From: Cercophora sp. LCS_1 | Lineage: Eukaryota; Ascomycota; Sordariomycetes; Sordariales; Lasiosphaeriaceae | Direction: 5' to 3' | NCBI GenBank assembly: GCA_036250225.1 | Contig: JAPZLL010000045.1 | Coordinates: forward strand, 222,328 to 286,327 | DNA length: 64,000 bases | Part shown: in pieces, positions 1-12,666 of the stretch | How the letters are laid out: each line of letters starts with the position of its first letter | How positions within the stretch are numbered: the stretch's first letter is position 1 | The notes under the pieces: model-generated | Told to the model about the DNA's origin: nothing | Databases searched by the model: none | Seen by the model: only the letters and a program-made list of their open reading frames with translations | Position numbers and translations under genes: made by a program

Positions 1-167
1 ACATCAACACTATTACTAAGAAGAAGCGCCTCGCAGCCCTCCGCAAGAAGCATTTTGGCGACGGCGGCCGTGCGCCGGGCGGTTCCACGATCGGCCGCCC
101 CGAAGATTATCCCCCTCCGGGCCTCGGCCCCCATCACCCCAGCCTGGGCCCTAACCCTCAGTACTAG
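1..167 (+). CDS. 3' end of an unidentified protein gene (partial)
   Basis: An open frame runs from base 3 to a TAG at 165-167 and gives the last 54 residues of a protein whose start lies outside the window. The tail begins with a basic run (KKKRLAALRKKHFG) and then turns rich in Gly, Pro and His, ending LGPNPQY, which looks like a disordered C-terminus. No domain is visible and I do not recognise the gene. The GC-rich codon use and clean frame up to the stop support coding. It converges on snf8, whose stop lies about 380 bp away. Confidence 0.5.
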   Translation, partial: INTITKKKRLAALRKKHFGDGGRAPGGSTIGRPEDYPPPGLGPHHPSLGPNPQY

Positions 168-543
168 TGGAACGCAGTAGAAAACAGATGCGGCGGTGAC
201 AGGGAACACGACATTATGATGGTTGCAACCCCAGACTGGTATCAGGCCAGACGCACCAGTCATGTTTCAAGACGACAATGTTGAGAAAACATGGGCCGAG
301 GGAGGCAGGGAAAGGGAGCAAGACAACGGCCGGGGGACGCGAGAAGAGGAGGAATACCCTCTCAGGGGGTTGATGCTGGTCTCCTGGGATTCCTGTTGTA
401 TAATCGCTTGTTGTTACGTTATTGGATGTCAAATATTTTTGCTTTGCTACCAGTCAGATCGGTAGATGAAATACTGGCTAGAATACCTTGTAACCTTTGT
501 GCAGCGGGATTTGTTGTGATGTCAGCATAACAATAACAAGACT

Positions 544-1368
544 TTATCCAGGGGCGCTCGGTTCTTGACTCTCCAACATGAACCCTGGGCTCCAATACTC
601 TGGCTCCTCGCTCTGCTTGTCCACCCAGAGCATCCCTTCGCCGACTAAATCCTCCAAGGCCGTCTGGGCTCTCGCCCTCGCCCATCTCAAGTTCACCATT
701 AGCATTGACACGCTCACGTACCCAAGCACCTGAACCGCCTCCAGCACAGCGCTCTGATCTGTGTTCAACTCCTTGGGCACAGACCGGATATATGGTTTAC
801 TTCCAACCTTGATGACCGAATACGCACTCCCCAGCGGCTTCAACGTGCCAACCGCCCTGAGGATGTCGTCCCTACACACTCATCAGCCTCACCTCACATC
901 ATAAGTCATTCCTCAGAACACTCACTCAGTAATATCAGCAGCGCCCTCCATCCGTCCCCTCACAATCCGTTCCCTCACCTTGCGCACTTCAATCAGCCCG
1001 CCATTCTCGCCCCTCGTCTCGCCGCACACTTCCACCACGCGCACGGCCAGCTCAAAGTAGAAGTCGTTCACGCTCCGTCCTAATAGCTGCGCCCAGATGG
1101 ACCCGTTGCCGGCTGTGCTGCTGCTGGCGAGTGGATCGACGCCTATGGCGGCGCACATGCGCGCGAACTGGGCGCGGAATGTTGGGTTGGAGCGGATGTC
1201 TTTGGCGTGCGTTTGGGCGAATTGTTGGAGGAGGGAGCGGAAGACGGCCAGCTGTGTTTCGAGGGCCTGCGCGTTGGTTGTGCGGAGGGTGCTGCCGTGC
1301 GAGGCATATTGGGCTGAGGTTAGGCGGGAGCGGTCAAAGGCTGCGAGGCCGGGTGGTTTGCGAGACAT
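544..1368 (-). CDS. snf8: ESCRT-II subunit Snf8/Vps22 (EAP30)
   Basis: Exons are 926-1368 and 544-871. The intron (872-925) has a GTGAGT donor and a TAG acceptor and keeps phase through an ADITE|DDILR junction. The product is about 256 residues, the usual size for Vps22. The N-terminus (MSRKPPGLAAFDRSR) and the following helical region match the EAP30 family. The second exon carries the C-terminal winged-helix part, with a GSKPYIRSVPKELN stretch typical of the family. In the known complex, Vps22 joins Vps36 and two Vps25 copies to form ESCRT-II on endosomes, which helps sort ubiquitinated cargo into multivesicular bodies. Family assignment is from memory of conserved segments; splice sites are seen directly. 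Confidence 0.9.
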
Positions 1369-2086
1369 TTTTGTTCTCTAGGATGGTTATGATGGGATGA
1401 GGTTGTGTTGATGGTAAGAGTGTGAGGGGAGGTGACGTATGTGGGGTGAGTTGGGGGTTAGGGTTAAATGCGGTGATGAGGCGACAGAGTTTGATTTCTC
1501 AAACTTGGTTCCATTGTCACCGGGTTTGGATTTGGATTTTGGGGGTTTGGGGTTTTTCTGGATTCAATGTGACGTTTTTTTTTGTCTACCGGTTTGGTGA
1601 AGACCCTGCGCAGTGGGTGATAACAAAGCCAGCACACGATCTCGGTTTCCTCATTCACAGGCCACGTGGTGAAGGTTGCGCGAGTGCAGTGGTGATGGTG
1701 TCACTTCGAGCAAAAGAGGGGCTCAATCTTCAAGGAGGGAATCGCCAAAAATCTCGCCGCCGAGCCATCAGCTCTCCGGTGGGAGCGAGGGTCGTGCGGT
1801 TACATAAACCCAACTGAATGGTGTTTAAGTTCGTTGGTTCCAAGGATTCGACGGGGAATCGAACCGAGTGCCTTTCCTGTGGGTCAGGGAGGTCTACAGA
1901 TACGCCCACCTATCATGGACCATCATCGGTGAGTGTAACTTATTACCGCTACGCCATCCGGTCCAAGCCGTTTCTTGCGCTGTTGAAAATGGATGTCAAA
2001 ATTCCCATACAATATACCTCGGGTGGCCCCAGTCCCGGGCCGTGCCCTTCCCACAACGCAAACTTGGTGCATTTCATCTGATCCCA
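1369..2086. other. intergenic, with a weak tRNA-like element
   Basis: This is the snf8 promoter side plus the 3' flank of the hemerythrin gene. No coding frame is convincing. On the minus strand between about 1835 and 1972 there are an A-box match (TGGCGTAGCGG, near 1950-1960) and a perfect B-box match (GGTTCGATTCC, near 1855-1865), but the acceptor and T stems do not pair properly, so I do not call a tRNA gene. Confidence 0.4.
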
Positions 2087-2883
2087 TCATATCGGAATAG
2101 CTCTAACCTCCTCAAGCGTATAATATTTCCTCATATTCTCCGCGCCCAGCGTCTCCACCTCCTCATCCAAATGCTTCATCAGTACCTCCCCCCAACTATC
2201 CATCTTCTCTTTCAGCACCCCAAGCTCAAACTCAACCTCCTTGTTCTTACACGCCCTCAGATAATCCTCCAACAAATCCATGCCCTCATGAATCTTCTCG
2301 TGCTGCTTCAACAACTCGCAGTCTGCCTTCTTCTTTTTCTTCCCGCTCGGTATCGCCGTCCCAAACTGCGGCATCTTGCGCGCAAGTATCGGAAACAAAT
2401 GCGTCTCCTCAATTCTGTGATGGGCCTCGAGATAGCGAACGAGATTTAGTCCCTCGTCGATAAACTGCTTGAGCGTCATGCCTGCCGGGCGCCGACCGCT
2501 TTCACAGGCTGAGTATAGGGTTTTCCAGATGTGGCGGAAGTGTTCATGCTTGTGTGCGTTAGTTGGGTACTTGGATGAATCGCGATGAGACGAACGAAGT
2601 AATCCATTTGAACGGCGAGACGGTTATACACACGAAACTGCTCCGCGGTGAGGGGCGGGAGCTTTGCGGGTTCCGGCTCAGGGTCAGACGCGGGCTTGGC
2701 GGCCGGGGAGGGTCCGGAGTCGGAAGGAGGTGTTGACATGTCGCGGGAAGCACCGACGACTCGTGTTGGCTTGGGGCTGAGTGATGAAGCACGGGGTTTG
2801 GGATACAAGGCAAACAATCTCGAAGGAATTGTCAGACGCTGTAAGCGGCGAGGGCGTGTCATGAGATTGGAGTAACTTAGCAT
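2087..2883 (-). CDS. hemerythrin-like HHE cation-binding domain protein
   Basis: Exons are 2596-2883 and 2087-2548, joined by a 47 bp intron (GTTCGT donor, CTAAC branch, AAG acceptor) in phase 0. The junction reads MDYF|HEHFRH, placing the first helix histidines at the exon border. The product is about 249 residues. The first ~70 residues are basic and Ser/Pro-rich, like a mitochondrial presequence or disordered leader; a later ATG (MSTPPSD, residue 49) is a second possible start. The HHE four-helix bundle follows, with H-E pairs in AHHRIEETHLF, LLKQHEKIHEG and MKHLDEEVETLG that would bind a di-iron or other metal centre. The exact role is unknown; fungal members are linked to oxygen, NO or metal sensing only by family. 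Confidence 0.75.
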
Positions 2884-3358
2884 CTGTGTTTGTGCCGGTT
2901 CAGCATAACATATACGCCAGGTGTGTGGAGGATGGGATTTCAGTTTGGGGTGGCTTCCGCATTAGTAATACTTTGCAAGTCGCTCGCCCGCGCGCTTTGC
3001 CCTTGAGATCCCAGTCAGTGTAGTTACTGCTCACCTTGCGGCTCATAACCGCGCGGGTCGGCCTTCGGTTCTCCACATGGTGTGGTCGGGCTTGTTCCCG
3101 AGAGGTCAGACACGACTGCGGGGGAGCAACACGGGCTTGGCTTCCGCGGGTATTGTTCCATGTCTCATTGCACTCCGAACGCACTGTATTGTTCGTTAAC
3201 TGAGGGCATGCTACTGCTCATGATGTCATCGGTCTCCTAGACCGGTTTCCTGGACGCCGACCAAAATGCTCAATCGCTATGCTCCCAGGTCAAAATGCCT
3301 TCGTACTAACTCCTTAAAAAAAAAGCAAAACCGTTATCGCACACTAAACCCCCGAGTA
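2884..3358. other. intergenic, nothing recognised
   Basis: This is the upstream region of the HHE gene and the 3' flank of rad26. No coding frame, RNA gene or repeat could be supported beyond a short A run near 3317-3325. Confidence 0.4.
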
Positions 3359-6300
3359 TCACTTGTACTCGTCCCTCAGAGACCAGATGGCGCGCATGCT
3401 TGAGCCTCGCTTCTCCATCACTGCCACAGTCTCCAGCGCCAACTTGAACTCGGCTGCTTGCCGAGAGCTGCCACAGTACTGGTTGAAGTGATCAACCAGT
3501 AGCTTCGACGGCACTTGGCCGCCGTGCCTCTTGATGAAGGCCGGGATCATCTTCTCGAAGTCTTTGGTCCGGGGATTGCGGACCGGACCGGGCGCCGGGG
3601 TTGCCGATCTTGAGCTGCTGGCGCTGGCACTTGCTGTTGCCGGGGCAAAGCCCTGGCGGTCGGCCACGCCCCGGAGTATCCCCGTCGAGCTCGGGCCGCC
3701 CCTCCCGCGACGGTTGTTCACGGGGCGCCCAGCTTCCCCAAACGCACCCGTCCATGTCACCGTGCCAATTGGCACAGCACGTGCCGCCTCGCCTGCTCGC
3801 CGGAGGGCGATGGCCGCCTCTGCTGCAATGCGGTTGGCCTCTCGCTGGAGCATCTGCCGGTCCGCCTTGACCACCTTCTTGCCGTTGATGATTTGGTCAT
3901 GCTCGAGGGCGCTGTGGACTGACTTGGAGAAGATACCCTCCATGAGCCTATCTTCTTCGTTGGGCGGGGGCGCAGTGCCATCCTCGTACACTTCGACGGC
4001 CGCAACTCCCTCAATCGTATCGAGGTCTTCCTTCTTCACACTAGGCTTATGCGCATCCTCGGTGGCAGGCTGTAAGCCTTTTCGGGGGTCAATGTCATGT
4101 CCAGGCAGGACGAGCTCTCTAGGCCCGGCCGGCTTGAAACCTTTGACTTCGCTGCCCTTGAAGATTTCACTGGTCTCTGTCACGCCGTCTTCATACGAGC
4201 TAAGTGTGAAGAGGTCATGCAGGTCGTGAATGTTGAAGTTGGTTTGCTGCTTTGGATCCTTTAGGACTTTGTTAGACAGGAACTGCTTGAAGATTTGGCG
4301 ATGGTAAATCTTCTCTTCGATCGTGCCAGCCGTCATCAGCCGGAAGACGGTGACTTCTCTCTTCTGGCCTAAGCGCCAAGCACGCTCTCTAGCTTGCATA
4401 TCGGTCGAAGGATTCCAGTCAGGGTCGAAGATGATGACTCTATTCGCTCCCGTCAAATTGACGCCGAGGCCGCCAACCTTGGTTGTCAACAGGAAGATAT
4501 CAAGATCCGGATCGTTGTTGAACTGGTCCACAAGGGTCTGCCGCTGTTTGACTGGAGTCTTGCCATCCATGCGAATAAAAGTGAGATTGTCTTGACGTCG
4601 AATAAAGGCTTCGATAATGTCCAACATCTGGACACCTTGACAGAACAGTAGCGTCTTGTGGCCCAGGCGCTTCCACAAAGGCAAGAGAGACTTGACCACA
4701 GCCATTTTGCCAGACTTGCTCGAGCTGCCCCACTGATACTCGGGGTCATTCTTCAGCAGTGGGTCAAGGAGATCGGGATGGTTACAGATCTTGCGAAGAA
4801 TGTCAATGCCATACAACGATTGGCGAGTCCTGTTAAGAATCGCCGTCATCTCGCTGGACTTGAGGAATCTTTCATAGGCCTCTCGTTGCGGTTGGGTTAG
4901 CTTGCAGAAGATGACTTGTTCGCTCTTCTTGGGTAGGTCAGCTGCCACGTCGACCTTGAGTCGCTGGAGAAGATACGGGCTGATGGTCTCCTTCAATGTC
5001 TCAGCACATTTCTGCGCCGTCATGATTTGCAAGTTCGTCGCGTTGGCGTAGCCTCCTAACTTGATGGGGACTTCGAACTGGTTGCGAAATGATACCAGAG
5101 TTCCAAGACGCATCGGGTAGATGAAGTCGAACAAAGACCAGAGCTCGGTTAGGTTGTTCTGCATCGGAGTGCCAGAAAGAATCACCCGGTTGGGGGTTTG
5201 GAGCTCTTTGCAGTAGATCGTGATGGCCGTGTTTGGGTTGCGAATCTTGTGGCCTTCATCAAGAACGGCATACCCCCACTTGACGGGGATCAACACGTCG
5301 CCGTATGTTTGAAGACCTGCGTATGTCGTCACGAGTACATGACCGTGCTTGACAACTCTGTCGACGATCTTCTTGGCTGCAGGGCTCGACTTGCTAGACT
5401 TCCGCTCCCCGTCCCAGGCATCTTCGAAATCTTCAATCTCGCCTTCGCTGCGGACATTAAACATTCCGCTCCCAGAAGAGTGAAGGATCGAGACGCGGAG
5501 GGGCGGCCACCATCGATGGAACTCATTGACCCACTGTCGCAGGACTGTAGCCGGCGCAACGACAATGACGGGCTTGTCCAGCATCTTGCTGTAATGCAAG
5601 GCAGCCACGAACGAGATCAGTTGGACTGCAACTCCATTAGCCTTAGTCTCCTAGCGCCCATACTAAGCGCAACTTACCCGTCTTGCCAAGGCCCATCTCG
5701 TCGCCAATGATACCGCCTGTCTGTTGAGCGTAGAGCTCGGCCAGCCATTGCACACCCGTTTTCTGGTAATCGAAGAGAGATGGGAATATATCACCTGGGA
5801 GTTTGAGGCCGTTGTCAAACTCATGGTCAGGCTGGTCGGGAGACGGCTTGAACCATTCCTCGACACCATCACCCGCATCCACCTGTTGACCGAGTCTTTC
5901 CTGTCGAATACGTCTTGCACGGCTTCTTCGCTCGACCCAGTCCCGCAGCCGGTTTTGGTAGACAGCTTCGTTGCCATCATCGATATTACTAAGATCGACT
6001 TTGGCGTCACTTTCCTTGCTTGTCTTCTTCCTCTTTGGTTTAGGGCTCAGGTCGGTCAAGTCCACGTCATCGGATCCATCGGACGCATAGGATGCTGGAG
6101 TACCTGTCCTTGTGGTATCCTCCGGTACGTAGTCATCTTCGGAGTCACCGGAGCGTCGGGCCTTACGCTTCTTTCTTGGGCGTAGGGAAAACTCGGACTC
6201 AACCGCGCCTGTATATTCGCTCTCCTCGGCAAACCCGGGCAGTCTCAAGTTCTGATGTGATCGTGGTCCATCCGCAGCCTTCTCCGCCAGCTCCTCAGCC

Positions 6301-6929
6301 ACCGCTTCGTCTTCAGCATCAAGGATTGCATCGGCAAGTTTTCCTTCAGCATCGCTTGGCCTCGGGCCGCCGATTTGGGCAAAGGGCGTGATCTTCCCAG
6401 TTCGAATGAGATATTCGCGGTGGGTCTCGTTGGGGAGTTTGCCGCCCGCAGCGGTGGGAAGTTCATCCGTCGCGCCTTCCTTGTGGCGCTGTCCAATTCG
6501 GGTTTTGAAGTCTGCGATATCCTTCCCGCAAAGATCAATCTCAGCCTCGATCCGTGTAATGTCTTGTTGAATTCGAAGTCTCGAGGTCGGGTTTGCCGCT
6601 GCCGCGCGCAGCTTTTGTTTCTGTAGTCTGAGTTGGCCCTCGAGCTTGGAACGTGTCTGCTCGGCCTTTTCTATGCGCTTCTGGTCTCTCTTGTCCTCGG
6701 CCTCAATGAGCGCCTGGTTTGCTTGCAAAGTGATGTCTCGCTCGAGATCGTCTTGGTCGCGGACATTCTCGGTCAGGCCTTTGAGGATCGACTCCTCGTC
6801 GAGCTCCATTGCCGGATCCGTCGGCCCAAGTGCGGGGGATGCGCCGTCAATTGTCGCGGCCATAGCTAGAGGAGAGTGCATTTCGGTGTCGTCCCTAGTG
6901 ACTTTTGGGGGTTGCATGTTGGAACTCAT
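3359..6929 (-). CDS. rad26: Rad26/CSB (ERCC6) SNF2-family ATPase of transcription-coupled repair
   Basis: Exons are 5678-6929 and 3359-5625. The 52 bp intron has a GTAAGT donor and a TTGCAG acceptor and splits the Walker A region (DEMGLGKT|VQLISF). The frame stays open upstream to 7034, but the first true ATG is at 6927-6929 (MSSNMQPP), giving about 1172 residues. Near residue 40 a short segment (ESILKGL...RDQDDLERD) matches the N-terminal latch of Rad26. An acidic, basic-patched linker follows, then the two-lobed ATPase with a DEGH box near residue 540 and motif VI (QARERAWRLGQKR) near 830. The C-terminus holds a small conserved helical segment. The protein remodels stalled RNA polymerase II so nucleotide excision repair can act. 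Confidence 0.95.
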
Positions 6930-8016
6930 GAGACGGCGATTGCGAGGGCCATCGGGGTGTGGGTTTTTTGGAGAGAGGGGTCGGAAGTCACGGTTGTGGG
7001 GAGGATTTTGCGGGATGGAAGAAATGGCCAGCACTATTTTGTGGCAATTCGAATTCTGCTACCTAACGCCGAGCTGATGTCTGGGTCTGCGATGCGCCTG
7101 CCTTCGGCACAGAAACAATGACGCATCGTTCGCGCTCAACAACCCGCGGTGTCAGGTGACTCACGCTTCCAATCTAACTCTCCCGGACAACGACAGCTGG
7201 CAACTGAAATCCCAGCTGTCACTGGATTTGTGCCCCTGAACCCCTGAACATCAACAGCAGCACTCGGCCGCCGGTTTCGAAGTATATACCGATGATGCAA
7301 ACTCACAATTGAGCGAACATGTTTCATATCATCATTTTTTTCTTGCACCATTTGTTCACCACACCTCTCTGATTGGATTGATTGCACCTCGTGCATCCCA
7401 CAAGCCCACATCGAGCACGAGCCTTCACCGGACGTTCAGATGCAGTGCACCCTACGTACACAAAAACCACATTAAATCTGACGACCAACGTACTCTAAAA
7501 CTCTCAAACAGTTTTCCGGGGGTACTGCAAGTGTCCTTTGAGCATGATTCTTACCCTCAACCTACTCTTACAGGCCAGTAGTCATCAAAAGCAGGTTTGT
7601 CTGCCCTTTGTGAGAACGACTGTAAGTTCTGTCCCGAGTTTGGCAGATTTAGCTTTGGTACACGCACCGGCGGTGGTCTTTATGTTAGTATAGCGACACC
7701 GATAAGAGTTGGCTCGTGCAATAGAGACGTGATCCCTCGTTTCCTTCTGCGTGGAACACACCATTGGACGGTACTTGTACATGGGACTAACATTCTACAC
7801 ATCGCCTACTGATCTACCGCTGACCATAAGACTTATTTCCTCGTCGACATCATTCTGAATAGTTTTATTGCCACCTCCCGAGAAGTTTCCGAGCCTCTCA
7901 CGAGGTTGCGTTTAGTTAAACCTGCCCAGATATGTCATGATGCATTGCGGGCTTCAAAAAAGAGGAATGACCTGGCTCTGTCCGAGCAGGAGCTACAATG
8001 CTGACATGATGGGCCA

Positions 8017-8042
8017 TTTTTTTTTTTTGGGGGGGGGGGGGG
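8017..8042. repeat. T12-G14 homopolymer tract
   Basis: Twelve T are followed directly by fourteen G, with GAGGG after. A similar T-run/G-run junction occurs at 58385-58428. The G run could form a quadruplex on this strand. Such tracts also suffer length error in assemblies. Confidence 0.9.
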
Positions 8043-9435
8043 AGGGTCAATCGATGGGGCGACGAGGCTCACTTCAACAAAACAAAGAAAAAGGCTGCGA
8101 GCTCCATGGCGGAACCACGCTCGAGGCCTGTGGTCGTCACGGTTAACCCTTTTTAAAGCCAATGAGGGACACTTGGTCCTATTATTCTGTATTTTAGGAC
8201 GATGAATCAAGCCCACTGGTCATCCTCCTATGCCTCTAGGACATTATCAGCACTCTTCGGCGTGCCAGACAAGAAACTGCACCTTGGCCGAGCCAACGGG
8301 TGACACGGCCATGTCTACTATAGTCGACCTCAGAACCAGCGACTTCCTTGACACGATAGCACACAAATGATAATCTCTCGCGCGGATTTCAGTAAACCTG
8401 AAAACTCCCCACAGTGAGACAAGCCGAGGACAGCGCCAGAGGTTGCCACACGCCGCTTCTCATGGAATGCGAGATTACTCTCAACCACCAGCGATATAGC
8501 CGACAGCAGAGGCAACACAAGGGCAGCCCAATGTTCAAAGTGGCCTTGAGCCGCAGATACGGACCGCAGATACCGAAAAAGAGCCATCGGCAGATGTTAC
8601 TCTGGGAGCCCTCCACGACCACCAGAGAATCTCGGGTTCCGGTCGAACCACTGACTTTTGGTCTCCCCAAAAACGACTGATCGCTGGGTCTGTTTCTCTG
8701 GTTATGATCCACGGCGCAACGTTGTAGCGAAAGAAATGTCTGAACGAACATGGGGTGCGTGCGTACGTGCGGCGCGGCCGTTTGTTGGGAATAACGACAA
8801 GACCAGGAAGGAGCAACACAGCAGCCCAGGTAGGGATCTTCGTTACCGGAATTCACCTTGACCAGGGCACCATGGACGAATCGGTTGGGTTGAGAGCGGC
8901 GGACGTGCGGTGTCCCAATGTTCCCCGTCCCAACCCAAAACTTGGAACGGCAGAAAGACGGACGCAGGCGTGCCACCGCCACCGCCAACGCCAACACCAG
9001 ACCACCTGCCCCAAATTCACGCCCTTCATCAAGAAGTTAAAGCGAGATATGGCGTCGTGATCCAATCGAGGCCGCCAGCGCGAGAGTTGCCCCCGTCGCG
9101 GGCGCAAGGGACTTTGCTCCTGGCCCCTTTCATCTCCCCTCTGTAACTCTCCGCCGTTGAGAGTGGCAACCAGCCTCTGCACCCCACTGCTTCCCCGCTC
9201 GAAATCCGTGGGTGAGGCGTTTCAGCGGAAGAGGCCTGCCTCAATTGCCCGTCTGCAGGGCCTTCCGCGGCTGCAGAAACGCAGTGCCTGCCGGTTGGGC
9301 CAGTACTCACGGTGTAGACGGCGATAAGAGCGTCAAAATGCGCATTTCGATCCGTCTCCCAAATCGGTGACTTGATGCTTTTGCTTGAGACGACCTTGGC
9401 CAGTTTCGGGCGAGACACATGTATAATGGGGCGTG

Positions 9436-9461
9436 ATATATCTCTGGTATCAGAGATATAT
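9436..9461. repeat. 11 bp perfect inverted repeat with 4-base loop
   Basis: The arms ATATATCTCTG (9436-9446) and CAGAGATATAT (9451-9461) are exact reverse complements around GTAT. Further TATATA-like bases follow. It could be a hairpin in RNA, a palindromic protein site, or chance in AT-rich sequence. Confidence 0.8.
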
Positions 9462-12400
9462 AGCGGTTTATATAGCCATGGTGTTAGGCATAACGTGTCC
9501 CAATATTGCTGCAGAGCCAGCGATCTGTGGGCTTCAATCAACGCCCAGCCCCCAGCTTTTTCGTCGTGACTGGTGGTTTTCCCGTCCGTCTGCGAAGCGG
9601 AAAGCACGTCATGGGATGGGCGAGGCTCGTTTGATGTGACCTGTGATTGGCCATGAACCAGCGAGATGGTTTTGCAACCAATTCCCCGTGGCCGAGTCCA
9701 TGCCAACTAAGGTAACGGGTTCGCCGGGACGATGGCACGCTGAGGCGAAAGTGTGATCTCGACTGTGTGGCGTTCCTTGTGCAGTCGTTGGCGGAGAGGC
9801 CAGATGGGCACACGCCGTCATCAATTAACGCGAGACAGACACCCCACTTGGAGGTTTGAAGGGCCGAGCCTTGCAGTCGCTGGTGGTCAAGTTGGCGGCA
9901 AGCAACCTAGCCGCATCTGGTCCGGGGGGGTTTGGTATGGTTTCACACCAGAAACTTCTGCACAAAGTAAACTCAAAGGGCGGGTACAAGAAACAGAAAC
10001 TGGAAGGTAAGATGGAGAGAGAGAGGTCTCGAGGCATGAGGTTATAGATTGGGGGCTAATTTCCGATTGGGCTGCCACCCGCTTGACGTAGCACCGGCCC
10101 TGGTTGAACTTCCAGCACTCGCTTGAGTCTTGCAAATCTCGACATCGCGCTGCTGCGCCGATATCACGAAAGGGATCGGGGAAACTGTGGTCTGATCAAG
10201 CGGCCGCATCCAGGGAAAACAAAGGGCCCAGAGCTCGAGCGATGGGCTTGTGCCCGCCGGAGGCCCAGATCCCGAATCAACTTGGCGGCTGGTCGAGAGC
10301 AGTACGACCCTGGCACCTTGGTGATTTGGCGGTCGATAGGTCGGCAAAACTCGAGCCCATGACGGCAAAGACTCAGGCAAATATGGGAGGAAGGCCGGGC
10401 ACTGGAAAGCCAACGCAGGCAGCCCGACCGAGTGCCTTCATTGTGCTTGCTGACAGCAGATTCAGTCAGGGCTGACTTAGGCGGGCATAGCCAGAGGATC
10501 GACGTGGAAGTCGTCGCAGTGCCGCGTCGTCGCTCGCTTGTTTCGCTAGAATGCAGGATGCGCGGTTTACGATGTGTTCGAGAAAATCTCTGGCGATAGA
10601 AGATGTTCACACCCTGGTCGCTGGACTGGGCTGGGTGAGGTGTGTTTCGGCCTCCCTGGCCCCTGCCCTGCTCTTGCTGTTGCTTGTCGCCTGTCATCTG
10701 CCTGTCACTCCCGCTGGCACCCTGTCATTCCCCAGCCTTGCATTCCGATCAGGCTGGCAGGACAGTCTCATCTTGTTCGGTCTCATTCAAGGAGATGAGG
10801 TGTGGCTTCCGTCGACGTATTGCGTCACTTGGTCTGGAGTTGCGGGTCATCGGGCGCGGGATACAGCCTTCTTTCTCCGACTTGGCGGTGCTAGACAAGG
10901 GTGACGCAGGGAGCGGAAGCTGCCATCTCGCCGTTATTCCGATCGCAGCCTGTCCTAGCAGGAGAAAGAAAAAAGTGTCGAGAAGACAATCCTTGCGAGT
11001 CTTGGCAAACCGTTGTGCGCACGGGTTGCCCCATGGCATGGGCAGCGGGCGCGAGTGGTTTGCGAGATGCGCCAGGCTGATTAAGGTTTGAACCCCAACA
11101 ACGCTCTTTCTCAACGACGCTCTTTGCCGGTGGTGTTCCCATCGCGGCATCATGACGTTGAGGAATACTGCTTGCACCACAATTTTCGCTCATCGTGGCG
11201 GCGCAAGCACCGTAGTACTGAGGGCATGGTATTCAGAAGGTAGACTACATCGGCAATCTTGGACGATCTTGTCTGCCGCGAGGTGAGCGACAAAACGCAG
11301 GTACGCTGCGGCAGGGCCCGAGCTTCGGCAAAGAAGACGGCACAACCTCAGATGACATGCAGCTAGCTCAGCTACCGAATGGACAAGCGACACTGCGGCC
11401 ATGGTCATAATAAAGATGCGTAAATCATGTGCAGGGTCCTCGGCTACGGGCTACGAGAACAACGTCAATCATAAACCGGGCGAGAGGCCAGATGTGGACG
11501 GCACGGCCAGCCATGGATTTCAGACATTAAAGGGATCTAATGTGGTGATGCTATCAAACAGGAAGAAAAAAAAAGAAATTTGATATGTTCTAGAGTCATC
11601 TGCTTAGAGCTAGAAACCCTTGAGCGCGACAGGTAGGAGAGGAGAGCGCAATGGATAGAAAATAATGAAACAGAACATTAGTGGAAGAGCAAGTGTAAGG
11701 GCCTGTGCGTGCGCCATGTAGCCCTTGGTGAAGCGTATGCAGGTTCCCTTTTCCCTCTGGCCTTCCAGCTCCCCAGACGCCAATATATCGCCCACCACAC
11801 CTGGGACAGTTCGTGGCATATCAACACATATTAGCCCTCAAGCTTTTTTGCCGCCCCAAGTTCCTACCCTCGCACTCTCCGCAGCGGCTCCTTTGGTTTG
11901 CCCCGTGTTTTGCGGGGAGGGGTATTCGAACATCACCACCCGCCACCCCAACTCCCGCCCCTCAATCCGGCTGCGCCCGGCACATCTTTTCCGGAAGAAA
12001 TAAGTCGTCATCATCACTCAGTCGTGTCTTTCTCCGCTGATAGGAAAGCCGCTTTCGTTTGTATCGTATCTTCTTGCCAAGCCCACATCTATACCAACCA
12101 ACCCAACAGACGCTGTCCCAAAATGTACCAGAGAAACAATGCGAAGGAAATCCAAGAACCAGCGATATTCAGGGTATCTCAAGGTATTATACCGCCATGC
12201 CAAAAGGCCCTCGCTAGAGGCCGCGGGCAACAGCCACAAGTAAACACAAATAAATCAAGAATAGAGGAGAATGTGGAGAAGAGAACCCCCGTAAGGGGAC
12301 AAATAGTAAAAGGATCATATGCCCGAAAGCCCTCTAAAGTTGCCGTCACAACCGTGCGCCTCGCTGAAGAATAAATCCATGGTAACGGATGGTGATTAGG

Positions 12401-12666
12401 ATCGGATGGCGTTGTCTCCAAGCAGACCGACTAGAAAGTGGACGGTTCTTTTCGCATCTTGTCTAACTTCCTCGGTGTACCGTCGAACTTGCTCGCAGGG
12501 TTATGTCGAGCCCCGGGTCGACCTCTCCACCGCGATGGCAGGCGCTTTTGAGTTCGTCACTGCGTGGTAGATCTAAAATTTCGCAATCTCATCACTGGAG
12601 CTGCGATGTGTAGACAGTGGTGTCCCCAGGCGCAGGAGCCGAAGCTCCTGGCGGGGACATTGATTG

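Larger units (their letters stand above)
6930..12666. other. 5.7 kb gene-free tract
   Basis: Between rad26 and the Myb gene I see many overlapping frames but none with family motifs, splice logic or consistent codon use. Base composition is ordinary, so this is not a RIP-like repeat. Contents noted: a T12/G14 tract (8017-8042) and an 11 bp perfect inverted repeat (9436-9461). Part is probably the 3' untranslated region of the Myb transcript and the rad26 promoter. A long noncoding transcript or a fast-evolving small-exon gene cannot be excluded. Confidence 0.4.

Noticed and set aside
6930..7034. Rad26 start 35 codons upstream of the chosen ATG
   Set aside because: The codon at 7032-7034 is GTG, not ATG; the first ATG in frame is at 6927-6929.
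8389..9706. Minus-strand open frames of about 200 residues
   Set aside because: No domain, no splice logic, Arg/Ser/Pro-rich composition typical of antisense or noncoding GC-rich DNA, and overlapping frames of equal length on the other strand.
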